The notes: generated from the sequence alone by a model not told the origin. 50,404 nucleotides of DNA from Methylococcaceae bacterium (GCA_007280895.1 QYQN01000151.1:1-50404), one strand, 5' to 3'. Positions 11,334-23,113 are shown, counted from the stretch's first letter. Program-made: numbers and translations.

Positions 11334-11552
11334 TTAACGCATGCGGAAGGAAATACGTCCTTTTGTTAAGTCATAGGGAGTCATTTCTACTTTTACACTG
11401 TCACCTGTGAGAATACGAATATAATGTTTGCGCATTTTTCCAGAAATGTGTGCGGTGACAATGTGTCCATTTTCTAGTTGAACACGGAACATAGTATTAG
11501 GAAGTGTATCAATTACTTTTCCTTCCATTTCAATTTGATCTTCTTTAGCCAT
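11334..11552 (-). CDS. infA: Translation initiation factor IF-1
   Basis: [70 protein letters not shown]. Confidence 0.97.
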   Translation of the reverse strand: MAKEDQIEMEGKVIDTLPNTMFRVQLENGHIVTAHISGKMRKHYIRILTGDSVKVEMTPYDLTKGRISFRMR

Positions 11553-11640
11553 CTTTAACGTGCCTTATTTAAAAAAGGAGCATCATATCATAAGCATCTA
11601 TTTTAAGAATAGGGCTCTGGTGGATAAAAATTAAAAACTG

Positions 11641-12360
11641 TTATGGTGTTGAACATTCATTCCAATTTTCGTTAATTAAAAGTTCAAGAGGCTTAAAGTT
11701 TGATTTGTAATTCATTTTTTTGCACTCTTTTATCCAAAAGCCTAAATATAAAAACGCTAATTGCTGGAGTTTAAGTTGTTCAATTTGCCATAACACGATG
11801 TAAACACCTAGGCTATTTTCTGAAAATTTAGGGTCAAAAAAACTGTAAACTGCCGACCATGCATTGTCTAATTGATCAATAATAGCCACTGCAGCCAGTT
11901 GCTTATCAATAAAAAACTCTACAAAAATCGTGTTACACCACTCACTGTTAAAAAAATCAAGGTAATGTGTCGGGCTAGCATGTGCCATGTCTCCCTCGCT
12001 ATGCCTATATAGTTGATAATTTAAAAAAAGTTCATAATGTGACGGATTAAAAATAGGCGGTTTAATGATGGCTTTAATGATGGCTTTAATGGCTATATTT
12101 TTTTTTAAACAGCGTTTTTGATTTCTATTTGCTTTGAAATTAATGATATTAATTCTTGAGGGTACGCAGGCTATACAGGCTTGGCAGTGGGGTTTATAAA
12201 TGTCGTTACCACTTCTTCTAAAACCTTGGCTAATTAATTGAGAGTATATTTTATTATTAAGTTGAGTTGAGGGGTAGGCATATAAAAATTGTGCTGCACG
12301 ATTTTCTAAATAGCTACAAGGTTGTTTAGAGGTTAAAAAAAAATTATTTATTATTTCCAT
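11641..12360 (-). CDS. bpt: Aspartate/glutamate leucyltransferase (arginyltransferase family)
   Basis: PCSYLENRAAQFLY, SQGFRRSGNDIYKPHCQACIACVPSRI, YLDFF, LGVYIVLWQIEQLKLQQLAFLYLGFWI are ATE/Bpt family motifs; adjacent to aat and infA. Confidence 0.93.
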   Translation of the reverse strand: MEIINNFFLTSKQPCSYLENRAAQFLYAYPSTQLNNKIYSQLISQGFRRSGNDIYKPHCQACIACVPSRINIINFKANRNQKRCLKKNIAIKAIIKAIIKPPIFNPSHYELFLNYQLYRHSEGDMAHASPTHYLDFFNSEWCNTIFVEFFIDKQLAAVAIIDQLDNAWSAVYSFFDPKFSENSLGVYIVLWQIEQLKLQQLAFLYLGFWIKECKKMNYKSNFKPLELLINENWNECSTP

Positions 12361-13040
12361 GCGGGTGAAAAAGCTGGAATTTCACAAAAAAAATTTAGTA
12401 AATCAATGAATTTTGTTCGGCTAATGTTTGTTGCACCAAGACTGACTAAATGTTCAGAATGCACTTGGCAGTCAATGAGTTTATAACCCCAGGCATAAAG
12501 CCAATTAACCAAGGTAATAAATGCTATTTTTGAGCTATCTGTTTGAGTATGAAACATTGATTCGCCAAAAAAAATTTGGCCAATGCTCACCCCATATAAA
12601 CCACCTACTAACGTTGAATCCTGCCATGCTTCAATTGAATGAGCATGTCCTTGGCGATGAAGTTGTGTATAAGCCGTTATGATTTCAGCGGAAATCCACG
12701 TTTCATTGCACACTTTTCTTTTTTTTGCGCATTCGGTAATGACATGAGTGAATGCTTGGTCATAGGTGATTTTAAAAATATTTTTACGAAGAGTTTTTTT
12801 TAAGCTTTTTGAAATGATTATTGAGCTTGGAAATAACACTAATCTTGGGTTTGGAGACCACCATAAAATGGGTTCTCCTTGATTGTACCAAGGAAAAACG
12901 CCGTGTCGATAAGCAGATAATAAGCGTTGTTCAGACAAGCACCCGCCTACAGCCAATAAGCCTTCGGGCTCTAAAAGAGCAGAAGTGACAGGCGGGAAAT
13001 ATTGATGAGGATTTTTTTCATCAAGCAGCATTAAGCGCAT
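12351..13040 (-). CDS. aat: Leucyl/phenylalanyl-tRNA--protein transferase
   Basis: FPPVTSAL.EPEGLLAVGGCLSEQRLLSAYRHGVFPWYNQGEPILWWSPNPRLVL motif. Confidence 0.95.
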   Translation of the reverse strand: MRLMLLDEKNPHQYFPPVTSALLEPEGLLAVGGCLSEQRLLSAYRHGVFPWYNQGEPILWWSPNPRLVLFPSSIIISKSLKKTLRKNIFKITYDQAFTHVITECAKKRKVCNETWISAEIITAYTQLHRQGHAHSIEAWQDSTLVGGLYGVSIGQIFFGESMFHTQTDSSKIAFITLVNWLYAWGYKLIDCQVHSEHLVSLGATNISRTKFIDLLNFFCEIPAFSPAWK

Positions 13041-13053
13041 TATTAAAATACTA

Positions 13054-14199
13054 TTATTTAATTAAACTCAATAAAACACCTGCCGCAACGGCAGAGCCAA
13101 TTACGCCTGCTACATTAGGTCCCATTGCGTGCATCAGCAGAAAATTATGTGGATTACTTTCTAAGCCTACTTTATTGGCGACTCGTGCTGCCATTGGAAC
13201 AGCTGAAACTCCTGCTGCGCCAATAAGTGGATTGATTGGTGTGTTGCTAAATTTATTCATAATTTTTGCCATGATAACACCAGCCGCTGTGCCAATAGCA
13301 AAAGCACAGGCACCCAACGCTAATATACCTAAAGTTTCAGCCTGTAAAAAAGCCTGGGCACTGAGTTTTGAGCCTACTGCTAAACCTAGAAAAATAGTAA
13401 CAATATTAATTAATTCATTTTGTGCGGTTTGGCTTAAACGATCAACGACGCCGCAGGCATTCATTAAGTTACCCAGTGCAAACATGCCAATTAAAGGCGT
13501 TGCAGAAGGCAATAATAAAATAGATAGTAGGAGTAACATTAAAGGAAAGGCAATTTTTTCAGTCTTACTGACGGTGCGCATTTGCTTCATTTCAATTTTA
13601 CGTTCAGCTTCTGTGGTTAAAGCACGCATAATTGGGGGTTGAATTAAAGGGACTAACGCCATGTATGAATACGCTGCGACGGCAATTGCGCCCAGTAAAT
13701 CAGGAGATAATTTGGACGCTACGTAAATTGCGGTAGGGCCATCTGCGCCGCCAATAATTCCAATTGCGGCGGCATCTTTTATCGAGAATTCCATTCCTGG
13801 AATAATGTTAAGTGCTAAGGCACCTAAGAGGGAGGCAAAAATACCAAATTGTGCGGCTGCGCCAAGTAATAAGGTTTTAGGATTGGCAATCATCGGGCCA
13901 AAATCTGTCATTGCCCCGACCCCCATAAAAATGAGCAAGGGAAATACGCCTGTTTTAATGCCGTAGTAAAGATAATATAACAGTCCACCTTCTTCAGAAA
14001 TACCTGCAACAGGGATATTACTAAGAATGGCACCAAAGCCAATAGGTAAAAGTAAGAGAGGTTCAAAGCCTTTTTTGATTGCCAAAAATAGCAACAAGAA
14101 ACCAACTAGCATCATAAAAGCTTGTCCGCTAGTAAAGTTATAAAGCCCAGTGCTTTGCCAAAGAGAAGTAAGATTTTCCATGATTAAATTTTTATACAA
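13054..14199 (-). CDS. oadB: Sodium ion-translocating oxaloacetate decarboxylase beta subunit
   Basis: [51 protein letters not shown] and [18 protein letters not shown] are OadB motifs. Confidence 0.94.
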   Translation of the reverse strand: MYKNLIMENLTSLWQSTGLYNFTSGQAFMMLVGFLLLFLAIKKGFEPLLLLPIGFGAILSNIPVAGISEEGGLLYYLYYGIKTGVFPLLIFMGVGAMTDFGPMIANPKTLLLGAAAQFGIFASLLGALALNIIPGMEFSIKDAAAIGIIGGADGPTAIYVASKLSPDLLGAIAVAAYSYMALVPLIQPPIMRALTTEAERKIEMKQMRTVSKTEKIAFPLMLLLLSILLLPSATPLIGMFALGNLMNACGVVDRLSQTAQNELINIVTIFLGLAVGSKLSAQAFLQAETLGILALGACAFAIGTAAGVIMAKIMNKFSNTPINPLIGAAGVSAVPMAARVANKVGLESNPHNFLLMHAMGPNVAGVIGSAVAAGVLLSLIK

Positions 14200-14204
14200 T
14201 GCTT

Positions 14205-15983
14205 TTATAAAGAAACTAACGCGTTACCACCAGCGACCGCGCCACCTTCTTTAACGTGAACAGCGCTCACAATGCCAGTAAATTTTGAGCGTATTTCTGT
14301 TTCCATTTTCATGGCTTCCATGACGACGACGACATCACCTTCGGAAACGTGAGAGCCTTCATTGACAAGAATTTTTAAAATATTACCTGCCATAGGCGCA
14401 TAAATCTCTGCGCCTGCTTTTGCGGTCGCATCGTTTGATTTACCATCTGCTATATTAGCTTGGATATTTAAAGCTGTTCCAGCAGGCCCTACTGTAACGG
14501 TAAAGTTTCTACCATCAACATTGACCACATAACTTTCAATTGAGGGTGCGGTTGTTGGTAATATCGGCGTAGCCGGTGTTATGGTGCTTGGGGGCGCTTC
14601 AAATGCGGCTGGATTTTTGCGGTTAGCAATAAATTTCCAGCCGATTTGTGCAAACATGCCATGAATTAAAGCGTCTTCCTCTATATTTGTAGCTAGCATC
14701 ACATGTTCTGCCTTGGCTTTTTCCTGAACTTCTAAAATTAATTTAGCCATTTCAGGTTCAAGTAAATCGGCTGGGCGACAGGTAATGGGAGCGTTTCCTT
14801 CTAAGACTTTATCTTGTAATGTTTTGTTAACAGGGGCGGGGGTGAGTCCATATTCTCCTTTTAAAACGCCTGCGGTTTCTTTGGTAATTGTTTTGTATCT
14901 TTCACCATCTAATACGTTAATTACCGCTTGAGTGCCAACAATTTGGGAGGTTGGTGTAACCAAAGGAATAAAGCCTAAGTCTTCCCTAACGCGCGGTATT
15001 TCGCGCATGACTTCAGCAAATTTATCGGACGCACCTTGCTCTTTCAGTTGATTTTCCATATTGGTTAACATGCCACCAGGAACTTGAGCTATTAAGATAC
15101 GGCCATCAACACCTTTTAAGCTTCCTTCAAATTGTGCATATTTTTTTCTTATCTCTCGAAAGTAATCTGCAATAACTTCTAGTTTAGTTAAATTTAAATT
15201 AGTTGCGCGAGGTAAGTCCTGAAGGCTGGCGACAATTGTTTCTGTGGCGCTGTGTCCGTAAGTCATGCTAAGTGATGAGATCGCCGTATCAACGTTATCA
15301 ATACCTGCTTCGACTGCTTTAATTATGCTAGCGACACTTAAACCAGTTGTTGCGTGGCAATGAAGATGAACAGGGATACTGAGATCATGCTTTAAACGAC
15401 TCACTAATTCAAAGGCATCATAAGGCTTTAATAAGCCTGCCATGTCTTTGATGCAAACAGAGTGCGCCCCCATATCTTCAATTTGTTTGCCTAGATCAAC
15501 CCACATATTAATAGTATGGATAGGACTGGTAGTGTAGGAGATTGTTCCTTGCGCATGACAATCTGTCGCTAAAACAGCTTTAATTGTGCGATTAATGTTA
15601 CGCATGTCGTTCATGGCATCAAAAATTCTAAATACATCGATACCATTAATGGCGCAACGTTCTACGAATTTATCAACAACATCGTCAGCATAATGTCGGT
15701 AACCTAAAATATTTTGACCACGAAGCAGCATTTGTTGTGGTGTTTTTGGCATAGCTGCTTTAAGAGCACGCAATCTTTCCCAAGGGTCTTCGCCAAGAAA
15801 TCGTATGCAGGCATCAAATGTTGCTCCGCCCCAAGATTCAATAGACCAATAACCAATATCATCAAGATTTTTACAAATCGGGAGCATGTCTTCGGTTCGT
15901 AATCGCGTAGCTAGAATAGACTGATGCGCATCTCTTAAGACGACTTCCGTAATCGTAAGAGGTTTTGAATTGATATTGACCAT
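14205..15983 (-). CDS. oadA: Oxaloacetate decarboxylase alpha subunit (carboxyltransferase plus biotinyl domain)
   Basis: [33 protein letters not shown], and C-terminal biotinyl site [13 protein letters not shown]. Confidence 0.95.
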   Translation of the reverse strand: MVNINSKPLTITEVVLRDAHQSILATRLRTEDMLPICKNLDDIGYWSIESWGGATFDACIRFLGEDPWERLRALKAAMPKTPQQMLLRGQNILGYRHYADDVVDKFVERCAINGIDVFRIFDAMNDMRNINRTIKAVLATDCHAQGTISYTTSPIHTINMWVDLGKQIEDMGAHSVCIKDMAGLLKPYDAFELVSRLKHDLSIPVHLHCHATTGLSVASIIKAVEAGIDNVDTAISSLSMTYGHSATETIVASLQDLPRATNLNLTKLEVIADYFREIRKKYAQFEGSLKGVDGRILIAQVPGGMLTNMENQLKEQGASDKFAEVMREIPRVREDLGFIPLVTPTSQIVGTQAVINVLDGERYKTITKETAGVLKGEYGLTPAPVNKTLQDKVLEGNAPITCRPADLLEPEMAKLILEVQEKAKAEHVMLATNIEEDALIHGMFAQIGWKFIANRKNPAAFEAPPSTITPATPILPTTAPSIESYVVNVDGRNFTVTVGPAGTALNIQANIADGKSNDATAKAGAEIYAPMAGNILKILVNEGSHVSEGDVVVVMEAMKMETEIRSKFTGIVSAVHVKEGGAVAGGNALVSL

Positions 15984-16163
15984 GCCTGAGTTCTCCTGAA
16001 ATTTTGATGAATCTTACATTGAAAAACATCGTAACTTAATTGTTGATGAGGGTGATGTGCTATTAAGTTATTAAGTTTTAGATTTAATTGAAATAAGTTA
16101 AATTTAAAAATCGAAAGCTGTATAGCTAATTCATAGCAGTAATACAGTAACAAAGAGAAAAAA

Positions 16164-16397
16164 TTATTTTTTATTTCTATGCATTATCAGTGCAGCAGTA
16201 ATTGCAGCAATTACTGCTTTGTCTGGTGTGTTAATTTTAGCTGAGGTTGATTTAATATTAATTGGCTGGTCAGGAAAAAAACGCTGTATAAGAAATGACA
16301 TGCCATTGATAGCAATGACCAGCATAGTAAGAAATAAAAAAACAACTGACATTCCAACAAACATTAATTCGATGCCCTGCCCCATTAATTCCGTCAT
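16164..16397 (-). CDS. oadG: Oxaloacetate decarboxylase gamma subunit
   Basis: Short protein, MTELMGQGIELMFVGMSVVFLFLTMLVIAINGMS, one TM helix then variable tail; upstream of oadA. Internal Met at 16397 preferred. Confidence 0.85.
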   Translation of the reverse strand: MTELMGQGIELMFVGMSVVFLFLTMLVIAINGMSFLIQRFFPDQPINIKSTSAKINTPDKAVIAAITAALIMHRNKK

Positions 16398-16685
16398 GAT
16401 TACAATCCTTATTTTTAGAGTAGAAATACCCTTGTCATTTAAATTATTGTTTAAATACATTATGCAGAAAATTAAGCGGCTAAACAAACTAAAGTCGCTG
16501 AAATCAGAAGTTTTATTCTCTTAAAATTACATTTTAGTGGAATGATTTGATAAATATATCATTTTAATTTCGAGCTAAGCAGGCATAATGTTTACAGGCT
16601 TTGTTAGGTAAACAATGACACAATTATGTCTGTGTTAGCTACCTCATGATGGTTAACTTAATTTCATTTACTCTTTAATTTACGT

Positions 16686-17825
16686 ATGGATAGAACTTTA
16701 TTTTTATTGCAAGAGCTTGTTAAGCTTGAATCAATTACCCCAAATGATGCTGGCTGCCAAGACTTTATTTCGGATTGTTTAGCCATCTGTGGTTTTTCTC
16801 ATGAACACATGGATTTTGCAGAGACTAAAAACAGTTGGTATAAGCGAGGCAATGCTAAGCCATTATTTGTTTTTCTTGGTCATACTGATGTTGTCCCTGT
16901 TGGTGATCCTAGTTGTTGGTTATCGCCGCCTTTTATGCCGACGATAACTAACGATAGGCTCTTTGGGCGTGGTGTAGCAGATATGAAAGGAGCCATTGCT
17001 GCTTTTATTGTGGCAGTGGAAAGATTTGTAAAGGCATTTCCAGATCATCAAGGCTCCATTGCGGTGTTATTAACCAGTGATGAAGAGGGTATTGCGACTA
17101 ATGGTGTCGTAAAAGTGGTTGAGCAACTTGAGTTGCGACATGAAAAAATAGACTGGTGCTTGGTTGGTGAACCTTCATGTAAAGATGATTTAGGTGATGT
17201 GCTACGAGTAGGACGACGCGGTTCATTATGTGCAAAGCTCACTATTTATGGTGTGCAAGGGCATGTTGCTTATCCTGATCTTGCAGAAAATCCCATTCAT
17301 ACATGCGCTCCATTTTTGCAGGCTCTGGTTAATGAAACATGGGATCAAGGCAATACTTTTTTTCCACCAAGTCGATTACAAATATCAAATATTCATTCTG
17401 GCACAGGCGCTGAAAATGTAATTCCTGGTGAGCTTCAGATCCAGTTTAATATTCGATTTTCAACTGAATTAAATGAGCAAATTATTAAACAACGTATTGA
17501 TGAATTATTAACAAAATTTGCCTTGAAGCATGATATTGAATGGCGCTTGTCAGGGCAGCCATTTCTTACGGAGGAAGCTGAGTTAGTTGCTGCAACTGAG
17601 CTTGCTATCAAAAAAATTACTGGCATAAAGGTTATGAAAGATACTGGAGGTGGCACTTCTGATGGACGTTTTATAGCACCAACAGGTGCGCAGGTTGTTG
17701 AGTTTGGCCTAATAAATGAAACAATTCATAAAATAAATGAAAATGTTTTAGTTACTGATTTGGCATTATTAGCTGATATTTATGAACAAATTCTAATTAA
17801 TTTGTTGCTGAAATCGACGAAATAA
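16686..17825 (+). CDS. dapE: Succinyl-diaminopimelate desuccinylase
   Basis: SITPNDAGCQDF, FLGHTDVVPVGD, GRGVADMKGAIAAF, TSDEEG, VGEPSC, GGGTSDGRF motifs. Confidence 0.95.
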   Translation: MDRTLFLLQELVKLESITPNDAGCQDFISDCLAICGFSHEHMDFAETKNSWYKRGNAKPLFVFLGHTDVVPVGDPSCWLSPPFMPTITNDRLFGRGVADMKGAIAAFIVAVERFVKAFPDHQGSIAVLLTSDEEGIATNGVVKVVEQLELRHEKIDWCLVGEPSCKDDLGDVLRVGRRGSLCAKLTIYGVQGHVAYPDLAENPIHTCAPFLQALVNETWDQGNTFFPPSRLQISNIHSGTGAENVIPGELQIQFNIRFSTELNEQIIKQRIDELLTKFALKHDIEWRLSGQPFLTEEAELVAATELAIKKITGIKVMKDTGGGTSDGRFIAPTGAQVVEFGLINETIHKINENVLVTDLALLADIYEQILINLLLKSTK

Positions 17826-17902
17826 CACGCAGTCAAGGTCAAGAATCCTTAATTAAAGGCCAGAAAGCTATATTAATTAACTAGGGCAGGAAAGCTAATA
17901 CC

Positions 17903-18406
17903 ATGTATTTTTTTATAGTGCTTAATATTGTTTTATGTGTTTTCGAACAACAAGCCAGGCTAATCATTGCACCTATTGCAATTGAAATTTGTTATTTTGT
18001 ATTGTTTTTGGCCTTGCTATGTTTGGTAATTGTGTCGATTAAAAAAGAAGAGTCAGTGCTATGGAGTGATGTGTTTTCAAGTCTGGTGATTATTGTTTGG
18101 TTGATATATTGGCGCTCTTTATTTAAGGATGATTCAATTATTTTTTTCTTTTTTCCGCTTTACTTTTTCAGCATGGGTGCGTTAATTGAGTTGTTTTTTT
18201 CAGCGCCCAGCAAGCATACGGACGTGGATACATTGAGGTATATGGCATCAATAAAAAATAGTATTTTATTTAAGCCTTGGATAATAATGCTGGGTGTATT
18301 AATCAGTTTAAGTCTTGATGACAATTATTTGTTATTTCCAGTATTGATGACGCTCTTGCTGATAAGATTGAAGTTTTCAATATATCTTAACAGTGTTAGT
18401 TGCTAA
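17903..18406 (+). CDS. Hypothetical membrane protein
   Basis: Several hydrophobic segments, 167 aa; no recognised family. Confidence 0.5.
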   Translation: MYFFIVLNIVLCVFEQQARLIIAPIAIEICYFVLFLALLCLVIVSIKKEESVLWSDVFSSLVIIVWLIYWRSLFKDDSIIFFFFPLYFFSMGALIELFFSAPSKHTDVDTLRYMASIKNSILFKPWIIMLGVLISLSLDDNYLLFPVLMTLLLIRLKFSIYLNSVSC

Positions 18407-18430
18407 TGATTTAGGTTTAGTTAATTTGTA

Positions 18431-19402
18431 TTACGCGTGTTTATATCTATGTTTTTTAACTATTTTTTTATTTTTAATAAGCCTGTTTTGATGTTTGCGA
18501 TTAGTTAAGGCTGGCATTGCCGTGGTGGCTTTTCCACAAGACAATTGATAAGGCGGTGACAAGGCAGATTTGCTGGTTAAGGAGCTGATGTGTTTATGTT
18601 TGCTGAGTTTAAAATGGTCTGCAAAACCATCGTTCATCATATTTGACATTAATTGATAGCGTTCGGAGCTAGTCATTCCGCCCATAACAACGCCAATTAA
18701 GTGCTTATTACTCTGATGTGCTGAGGACATTAAGTTATAGCCAGAGCCACACGTAAAGCCGGTTTTCATACCTTCAGCGCCCGGATAATTCGCGGTAAAT
18801 TTATTAATACCACGTAATTCATGGCCTTTAAAATTAAAGCTATGTGCTGAAAAATAAGGGTAAAAATTGGAAAAATCATGACGAATTTTCCAAGCTAATA
18901 GTGCAAGATCGCGTGGTGTAGTGGATTGCCATGGATGCGGTAAGCCAGTAGCATTCATAAAATGAGAGTCATACATGCCCATTGCATGAGCTTTTGCCGT
19001 CATTTTAGTGGCAAAATTTTGTTCATTCCCACCTAAAAACTCAGCTAAAACAACGGAAGCATCATTAGCAGAGCGTGTTATTAGCGCGAGAATTGCATCT
19101 TGTACCGATATTCTTTCCCCAGTTCTTAAGCCAAGTTTACTGTTTGGTTGACTTGCTGCATGTTTTGAAACAGGCATACTGTCAGCTAGGCTAATTTGCT
19201 TTTGATTTAGTGCATTAAAGGTAAGGTAAAGTGTCATCACTTTGGTAAGAGATGCGGGATACCAAGGATGATTTGCATTATTCTCATAAATAACGTTACC
19301 AGAGTTGGCATCAATTAATATTGATGCGAAGCTGCTGTAGCTATTTTGAGGTGTAAAAAAACTGAGTATAAAAAAAATTACTGTTAATTTTTTAAAATGC
19401 AT
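18431..19402 (-). CDS. D-alanyl-D-alanine carboxypeptidase / serine peptidase S11 (DacA/DacD-like)
   Basis: PASLTKVMTLYLTF (SxxK), RSANDASVVLAEFLGG (SxN), MKTGFTCGSGYNL (KTG) motifs and signal peptide. Confidence 0.9.
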   Translation of the reverse strand: MHFKKLTVIFFILSFFTPQNSYSSFASILIDANSGNVIYENNANHPWYPASLTKVMTLYLTFNALNQKQISLADSMPVSKHAASQPNSKLGLRTGERISVQDAILALITRSANDASVVLAEFLGGNEQNFATKMTAKAHAMGMYDSHFMNATGLPHPWQSTTPRDLALLAWKIRHDFSNFYPYFSAHSFNFKGHELRGINKFTANYPGAEGMKTGFTCGSGYNLMSSAHQSNKHLIGVVMGGMTSSERYQLMSNMMNDGFADHFKLSKHKHISSLTSKSALSPPYQLSCGKATTAMPALTNRKHQNRLIKNKKIVKKHRYKHA

Positions 19403-19484
19403 TGTTAATTATCTTGAAAAGAAGTAAAGAACAGCATTCTATCAAATGACAAAATATATTTCATTGCAGACGTAGGGTAAGCGT

Positions 19485-20240
19485 CCCTTTCTTCCTTGTT
19501 GGTTATTCACGAACAAACCGGCGTGCTGGCGGTTTCAGCCAAGCAAATTACTGCCGTGAGCATCACACCTCAATCCTAAAACTTTTTTGTCTCGTAAGAT
19601 ACGATAGAAGGTTGACTCTGATGGCTCATAAGTTCCTTGTTTGCTATGGTTAGTGTATGTGAAGGTTAATATTGACGTAAAGTGCGCTCGCTTAGCCCTA
19701 AGATTTCACAGGCTTTAGCTTGGCGCGCAGCCGCTTTAACTGACTCATTGAGTAAAACAATCACGTGTTCGCGCTCTTCGTGGCGAGTCATTCGACTTCT
19801 CTCTCCAAGAAGGCTCGGAACTTTTCTTGCAGCACCCACAGCACTGCGTCTTCTGCTAAGGCTTTGTCTTTATGTAATAATTCGCGTTCAATACTTTGCT
19901 TTTCAATTTTTAAGGCGCGCAAGCTGTGCGCGTCTTAACGGGAAGTGCCTCGCTCACCTAGCTACAAAATTCTATTTTCCACTGCTCCAGTTGATGCGTG
20001 AAAACACCACGCTCACGACACCAGGCATTTAAGTCATCACCCGTTAAACTATACGTTTCATGTAATGCGTTAAGCCGTTCTTCTGGAGGCCAATCTTTAG
20101 GGCGTTTTAATGTAGTGACGTTGATATTTAATTCAATTGCGATCCTCTCAATAGTTTCTGACAGCCACACAAAAGTGCAAGCTCCGCTCATTAAAACAGG
20201 GCGTGGCTTAAACTTTTGTCCGGAGCTCTGGAGCCGCATA
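19485..20240 (-). mobile_element. Degenerate IS3-family insertion sequence remnant (OrfA plus start of OrfB)
   Basis: Minus-strand frames: WPPEERLNALHETYSLTGDDLNAWCRERGVFTHQLEQWK; IEKQSIERELLHKDKALAEDAVLWVLQEKFRAF; MTRHEEREHVIVLLNESVKAAARQAKACEILGLSERTLRQ; EPSESTFYRILRDKKVLG. These are consecutive IS3-type transposase segments split by stops and frameshifts. Confidence 0.8.
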
Positions 20241-20259
20241 TTTTATGATTAGCGTATCG

Positions 20260-21591
20260 TTAAACCCCTGCAATTGACATGTGTTCAATCAGTACCGAGC
20301 CTGTTCGGACATTGCCTCGTAAATCCACGTCATTACCTATGGCTATGATGGCTTTAAACATGTCTTTTAAATTACCCGCGATGGTGATTTCTTCAACAGG
20401 GTATTGAATGACGCCATGTTCTACCCAAAAGCCTGCGGCACCTCGTGAATAATCACCGGTTACGATATTAACCCCTTGTCCCATAAGTTCGGTCACGTAT
20501 AAACCGGTATCCATGGTGGTTAATAACTCAGCAAACGTTTGTGTGCCAGACTCAATGGTTAAGTTATGAATGCCTCCTGCATTGCCGGTGCTTTGCATTC
20601 CTAATTTCCGTGCTGAATAACTGTTGAGTACATAGCTGCGTAACAGGCCTTGGTTTACGATGTCGCGTGTGTGCGTAGCAACGCCTTCGTTATCATAAGC
20701 AGCACTGCCTAAGGCCCCTAGCAAGTAAGGTTGTTCATGAATATGGACAAATTCAGGGAAAATGAGGGTGTCTAAGCAATCGAGTAAAAAGGTCGATTTG
20801 CGGTATAGCGCACCGCCACTGATGGCACCGATTAATGAGCCAAATAATCCTGACGCAATGTTCGCACTATAAAGAACAGGGCATTGGCGCGGTGTTAAGC
20901 TGCGTGCATTTAATCGGCGTACGGTTCGTTCGGCAGCTGTCTTTCCCACCTGTTCAGGAGAGTCTAAATGCAGAGCGTTTCTTGCCACGGTATACCAGAA
21001 ATCACGTTGCATACTGTCACCAGCTTGGGCAAGTACCGAGCAACTTAAGGAATGACGCGTGGTTGCGTAGCCATGCAAAAAACCTAAACTGTTCCCTAAA
21101 ATATAAATGCCTTGGTGAGAATTAATGCTCGCACCTTCAGAATTACTTATTGCAGGATGAAAGTTAAGTGCGGTATTTTCACAATGTGTAGCTAAATCAA
21201 TTGCATCGTCGGTGGTAAGTGACCATGGATGATATAAGTCTAGTTCAGGGAATTCAGTTTGCAGTAAGTTATGTTCAGGTAAGCCGGCACAGAAATCCGA
21301 GCTGGTGTAACGCGCAATACTGCAGGCGGCACGGACGGTTTCTTTGATAGAGTCAGGCGATAAGTCTGAGGTACTCGCCGAGCCTTTGTGTTGATCAAAG
21401 TAAACAGTAATGCCTAAACCTTGGTCGCAATGATGCTCAATGGTTTCAACTTCGCCTAAACGAACAGAAACTGAGAGGCCATTTTCTTGATTTAAGCCAG
21501 CTTCTGCGGCACTTGCCCCTTGCAGTTTGGCTTCGTTAAGTAAGCTGTGCAGGGTATGTTTTAATTCGTCGATATGTGCTGAAGTGTTCAC
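20260..21591 (-). CDS. pmbA: Metalloprotease PmbA/TldE
   Basis: YSANIASGLFGSLIGAISGGALYRKSTFLLD, STGNAGGIHNL, TGDYSRGAAGFWVEHG are PmbA motifs. Confidence 0.94.
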   Translation of the reverse strand: MNTSAHIDELKHTLHSLLNEAKLQGASAAEAGLNQENGLSVSVRLGEVETIEHHCDQGLGITVYFDQHKGSASTSDLSPDSIKETVRAACSIARYTSSDFCAGLPEHNLLQTEFPELDLYHPWSLTTDDAIDLATHCENTALNFHPAISNSEGASINSHQGIYILGNSLGFLHGYATTRHSLSCSVLAQAGDSMQRDFWYTVARNALHLDSPEQVGKTAAERTVRRLNARSLTPRQCPVLYSANIASGLFGSLIGAISGGALYRKSTFLLDCLDTLIFPEFVHIHEQPYLLGALGSAAYDNEGVATHTRDIVNQGLLRSYVLNSYSARKLGMQSTGNAGGIHNLTIESGTQTFAELLTTMDTGLYVTELMGQGVNIVTGDYSRGAAGFWVEHGVIQYPVEEITIAGNLKDMFKAIIAIGNDVDLRGNVRTGSVLIEHMSIAGV

Positions 21592-21670
21592 AGTAGTCTC
21601 GTGTGGAAATTGTGAGGGAGGCGGTAAGGCGTGGTGATTACCGCGTAAAAATATTAAGGATTAGTGAGCG

Positions 21671-23113
21671 TTAGGCAATGTGAGTGCCCCCTACGGTTAA
21701 GCCGTCGATTTTTAAGGTGGGTTGACCTACGCCCACAGGCACGCTTTGTCCTTCTTTACCACAGGTGCCAACACCGCTATCTAAGGCTAAATCATTTCCC
21801 ACCATTGACACGCGTGTTAATACTTCAGGGCCATTGCCAATCAGGGTGGCGCCTTTCACTGGACGGGTAATTTTGCCATGTTCAATGAGATACGCTTCAC
21901 TGGCAGAGAACACAAATTTTCCTGAGGTAATGTCTACCTGACCCCCAGCAAAGTTTTTTGCATACAAACCATGCTGGACTGAGGCGATGATTTCTTCAGG
22001 GTCATCTTGACCTGGCAACATGTAGGTGTTGGTCATGCGTGGCAGCGGTAAGCTTGCATAAGATTCGCGACGACCATTGCCGGTGGGTGCAACGCCCATC
22101 AGTCGTGCATTGAGTTTATCTTGTAAATAGCCTTTAAGAATGCCGTTTTCAATTAATACCGTTTGTTGTGTTGCGGTGCCTTCATCGTCGATGGTTAACG
22201 AACCACGGCGACCTTGTAAGCTCCCATCATCAACAACAGTGCATAAACTAGACGCTACGCGTTCACCCACGCGGCCACTAAAAGCAGACGTGCCTTTACG
22301 GTTAAAATCACCTTCTAAACCATGCCCAATGGCTTCATGTAATAAAATGCCAGGCCAGCCAGGGCCTAACACGACAGTCATATTACCCGCCGGTGCAGCG
22401 GTGGCTTCAAGGTTAACTAAGGCGAGACGCACGGCTTCTTTGCCATAATTAAGGGCGCGTTCTTCATCGATAAAATATTGGTAATTACTGCGCTCACCAC
22501 CGCCCATGCTGCCTTGTTCGCGGCGACCGTTGTCAAGCATGATGACGGTGACATTCAAGCGTACTAAAGGTCTGATGTCCGCAGTTAATTGTCCATTTTG
22601 ATCAACCACTAAAATATGTTCATGTTCGCCCAGTAAACTGACAATGACTTCTTCAATACGGCTATCGAGTTGGCGTGTTTCACGATCGATTTTTTGCAAC
22701 AAATCCACTTTTTGTTGATCGCTCAGTGACTTTAATGGGTTAAGCGAAGGGTAAAGAATTGGGGCGTTACGATGATTTTTTAAATTGACTTGGGCATTTT
22801 GCCCTTGTTTTAAAATGCCTTTAACATGTTGTGTGGCTGTCATCAGCATAGGAAGTTCTAAGCGGTCGGTATAGGCAAAGCCAGTTTTTTCACCGATAAC
22901 TGCACGAATTCCTGCGCCTTGTTCGATACTATGGTGTCCTTCTTTGATGATGCCATTTTCTAAAACCCATGATTCAGAATGGGTTGATTGAAAATAAATA
23001 TCCGCAGTATCAAGTGGCGAGCTGAGCAAGCTGTTTAAGACTTTTTCAATATCTTGGTCAGTGATGCCTGTGCTAGCAAGCAGGTTGTTTTTAGCTAAAA
23101 GTAATAATTCCAT
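21671..23113 (-). CDS. tldD: Metalloprotease TldD
   Basis: [39 protein letters not shown] (HExxxH) and [16 protein letters not shown]. Confidence 0.96.
   Translation of the reverse strand: MELLLLAKNNLLASTGITDQDIEKVLNSLLSSPLDTADIYFQSTHSESWVLENGIIKEGHHSIEQGAGIRAVIGEKTGFAYTDRLELPMLMTATQHVKGILKQGQNAQVNLKNHRNAPILYPSLNPLKSLSDQQKVDLLQKIDRETRQLDSRIEEVIVSLLGEHEHILVVDQNGQLTADIRPLVRLNVTVIMLDNGRREQGSMGGGERSNYQYFIDEERALNYGKEAVRLALVNLEATAAPAGNMTVVLGPGWPGILLHEAIGHGLEGDFNRKGTSAFSGRVGERVASSLCTVVDDGSLQGRRGSLTIDDEGTATQQTVLIENGILKGYLQDKLNARLMGVAPTGNGRRESYASLPLPRMTNTYMLPGQDDPEEIIASVQHGLYAKNFAGGQVDITSGKFVFSASEAYLIEHGKITRPVKGATLIGNGPEVLTRVSMVGNDLALDSGVGTCGKEGQSVPVGVGQPTLKIDGLTVGGTHIA

Noticed and set aside
13175-13642. 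155-aa plus-strand ORF
   Set aside because: Fully antisense to oadB, which has clear family motifs; low-complexity Ala-rich product typical of a shadow ORF.
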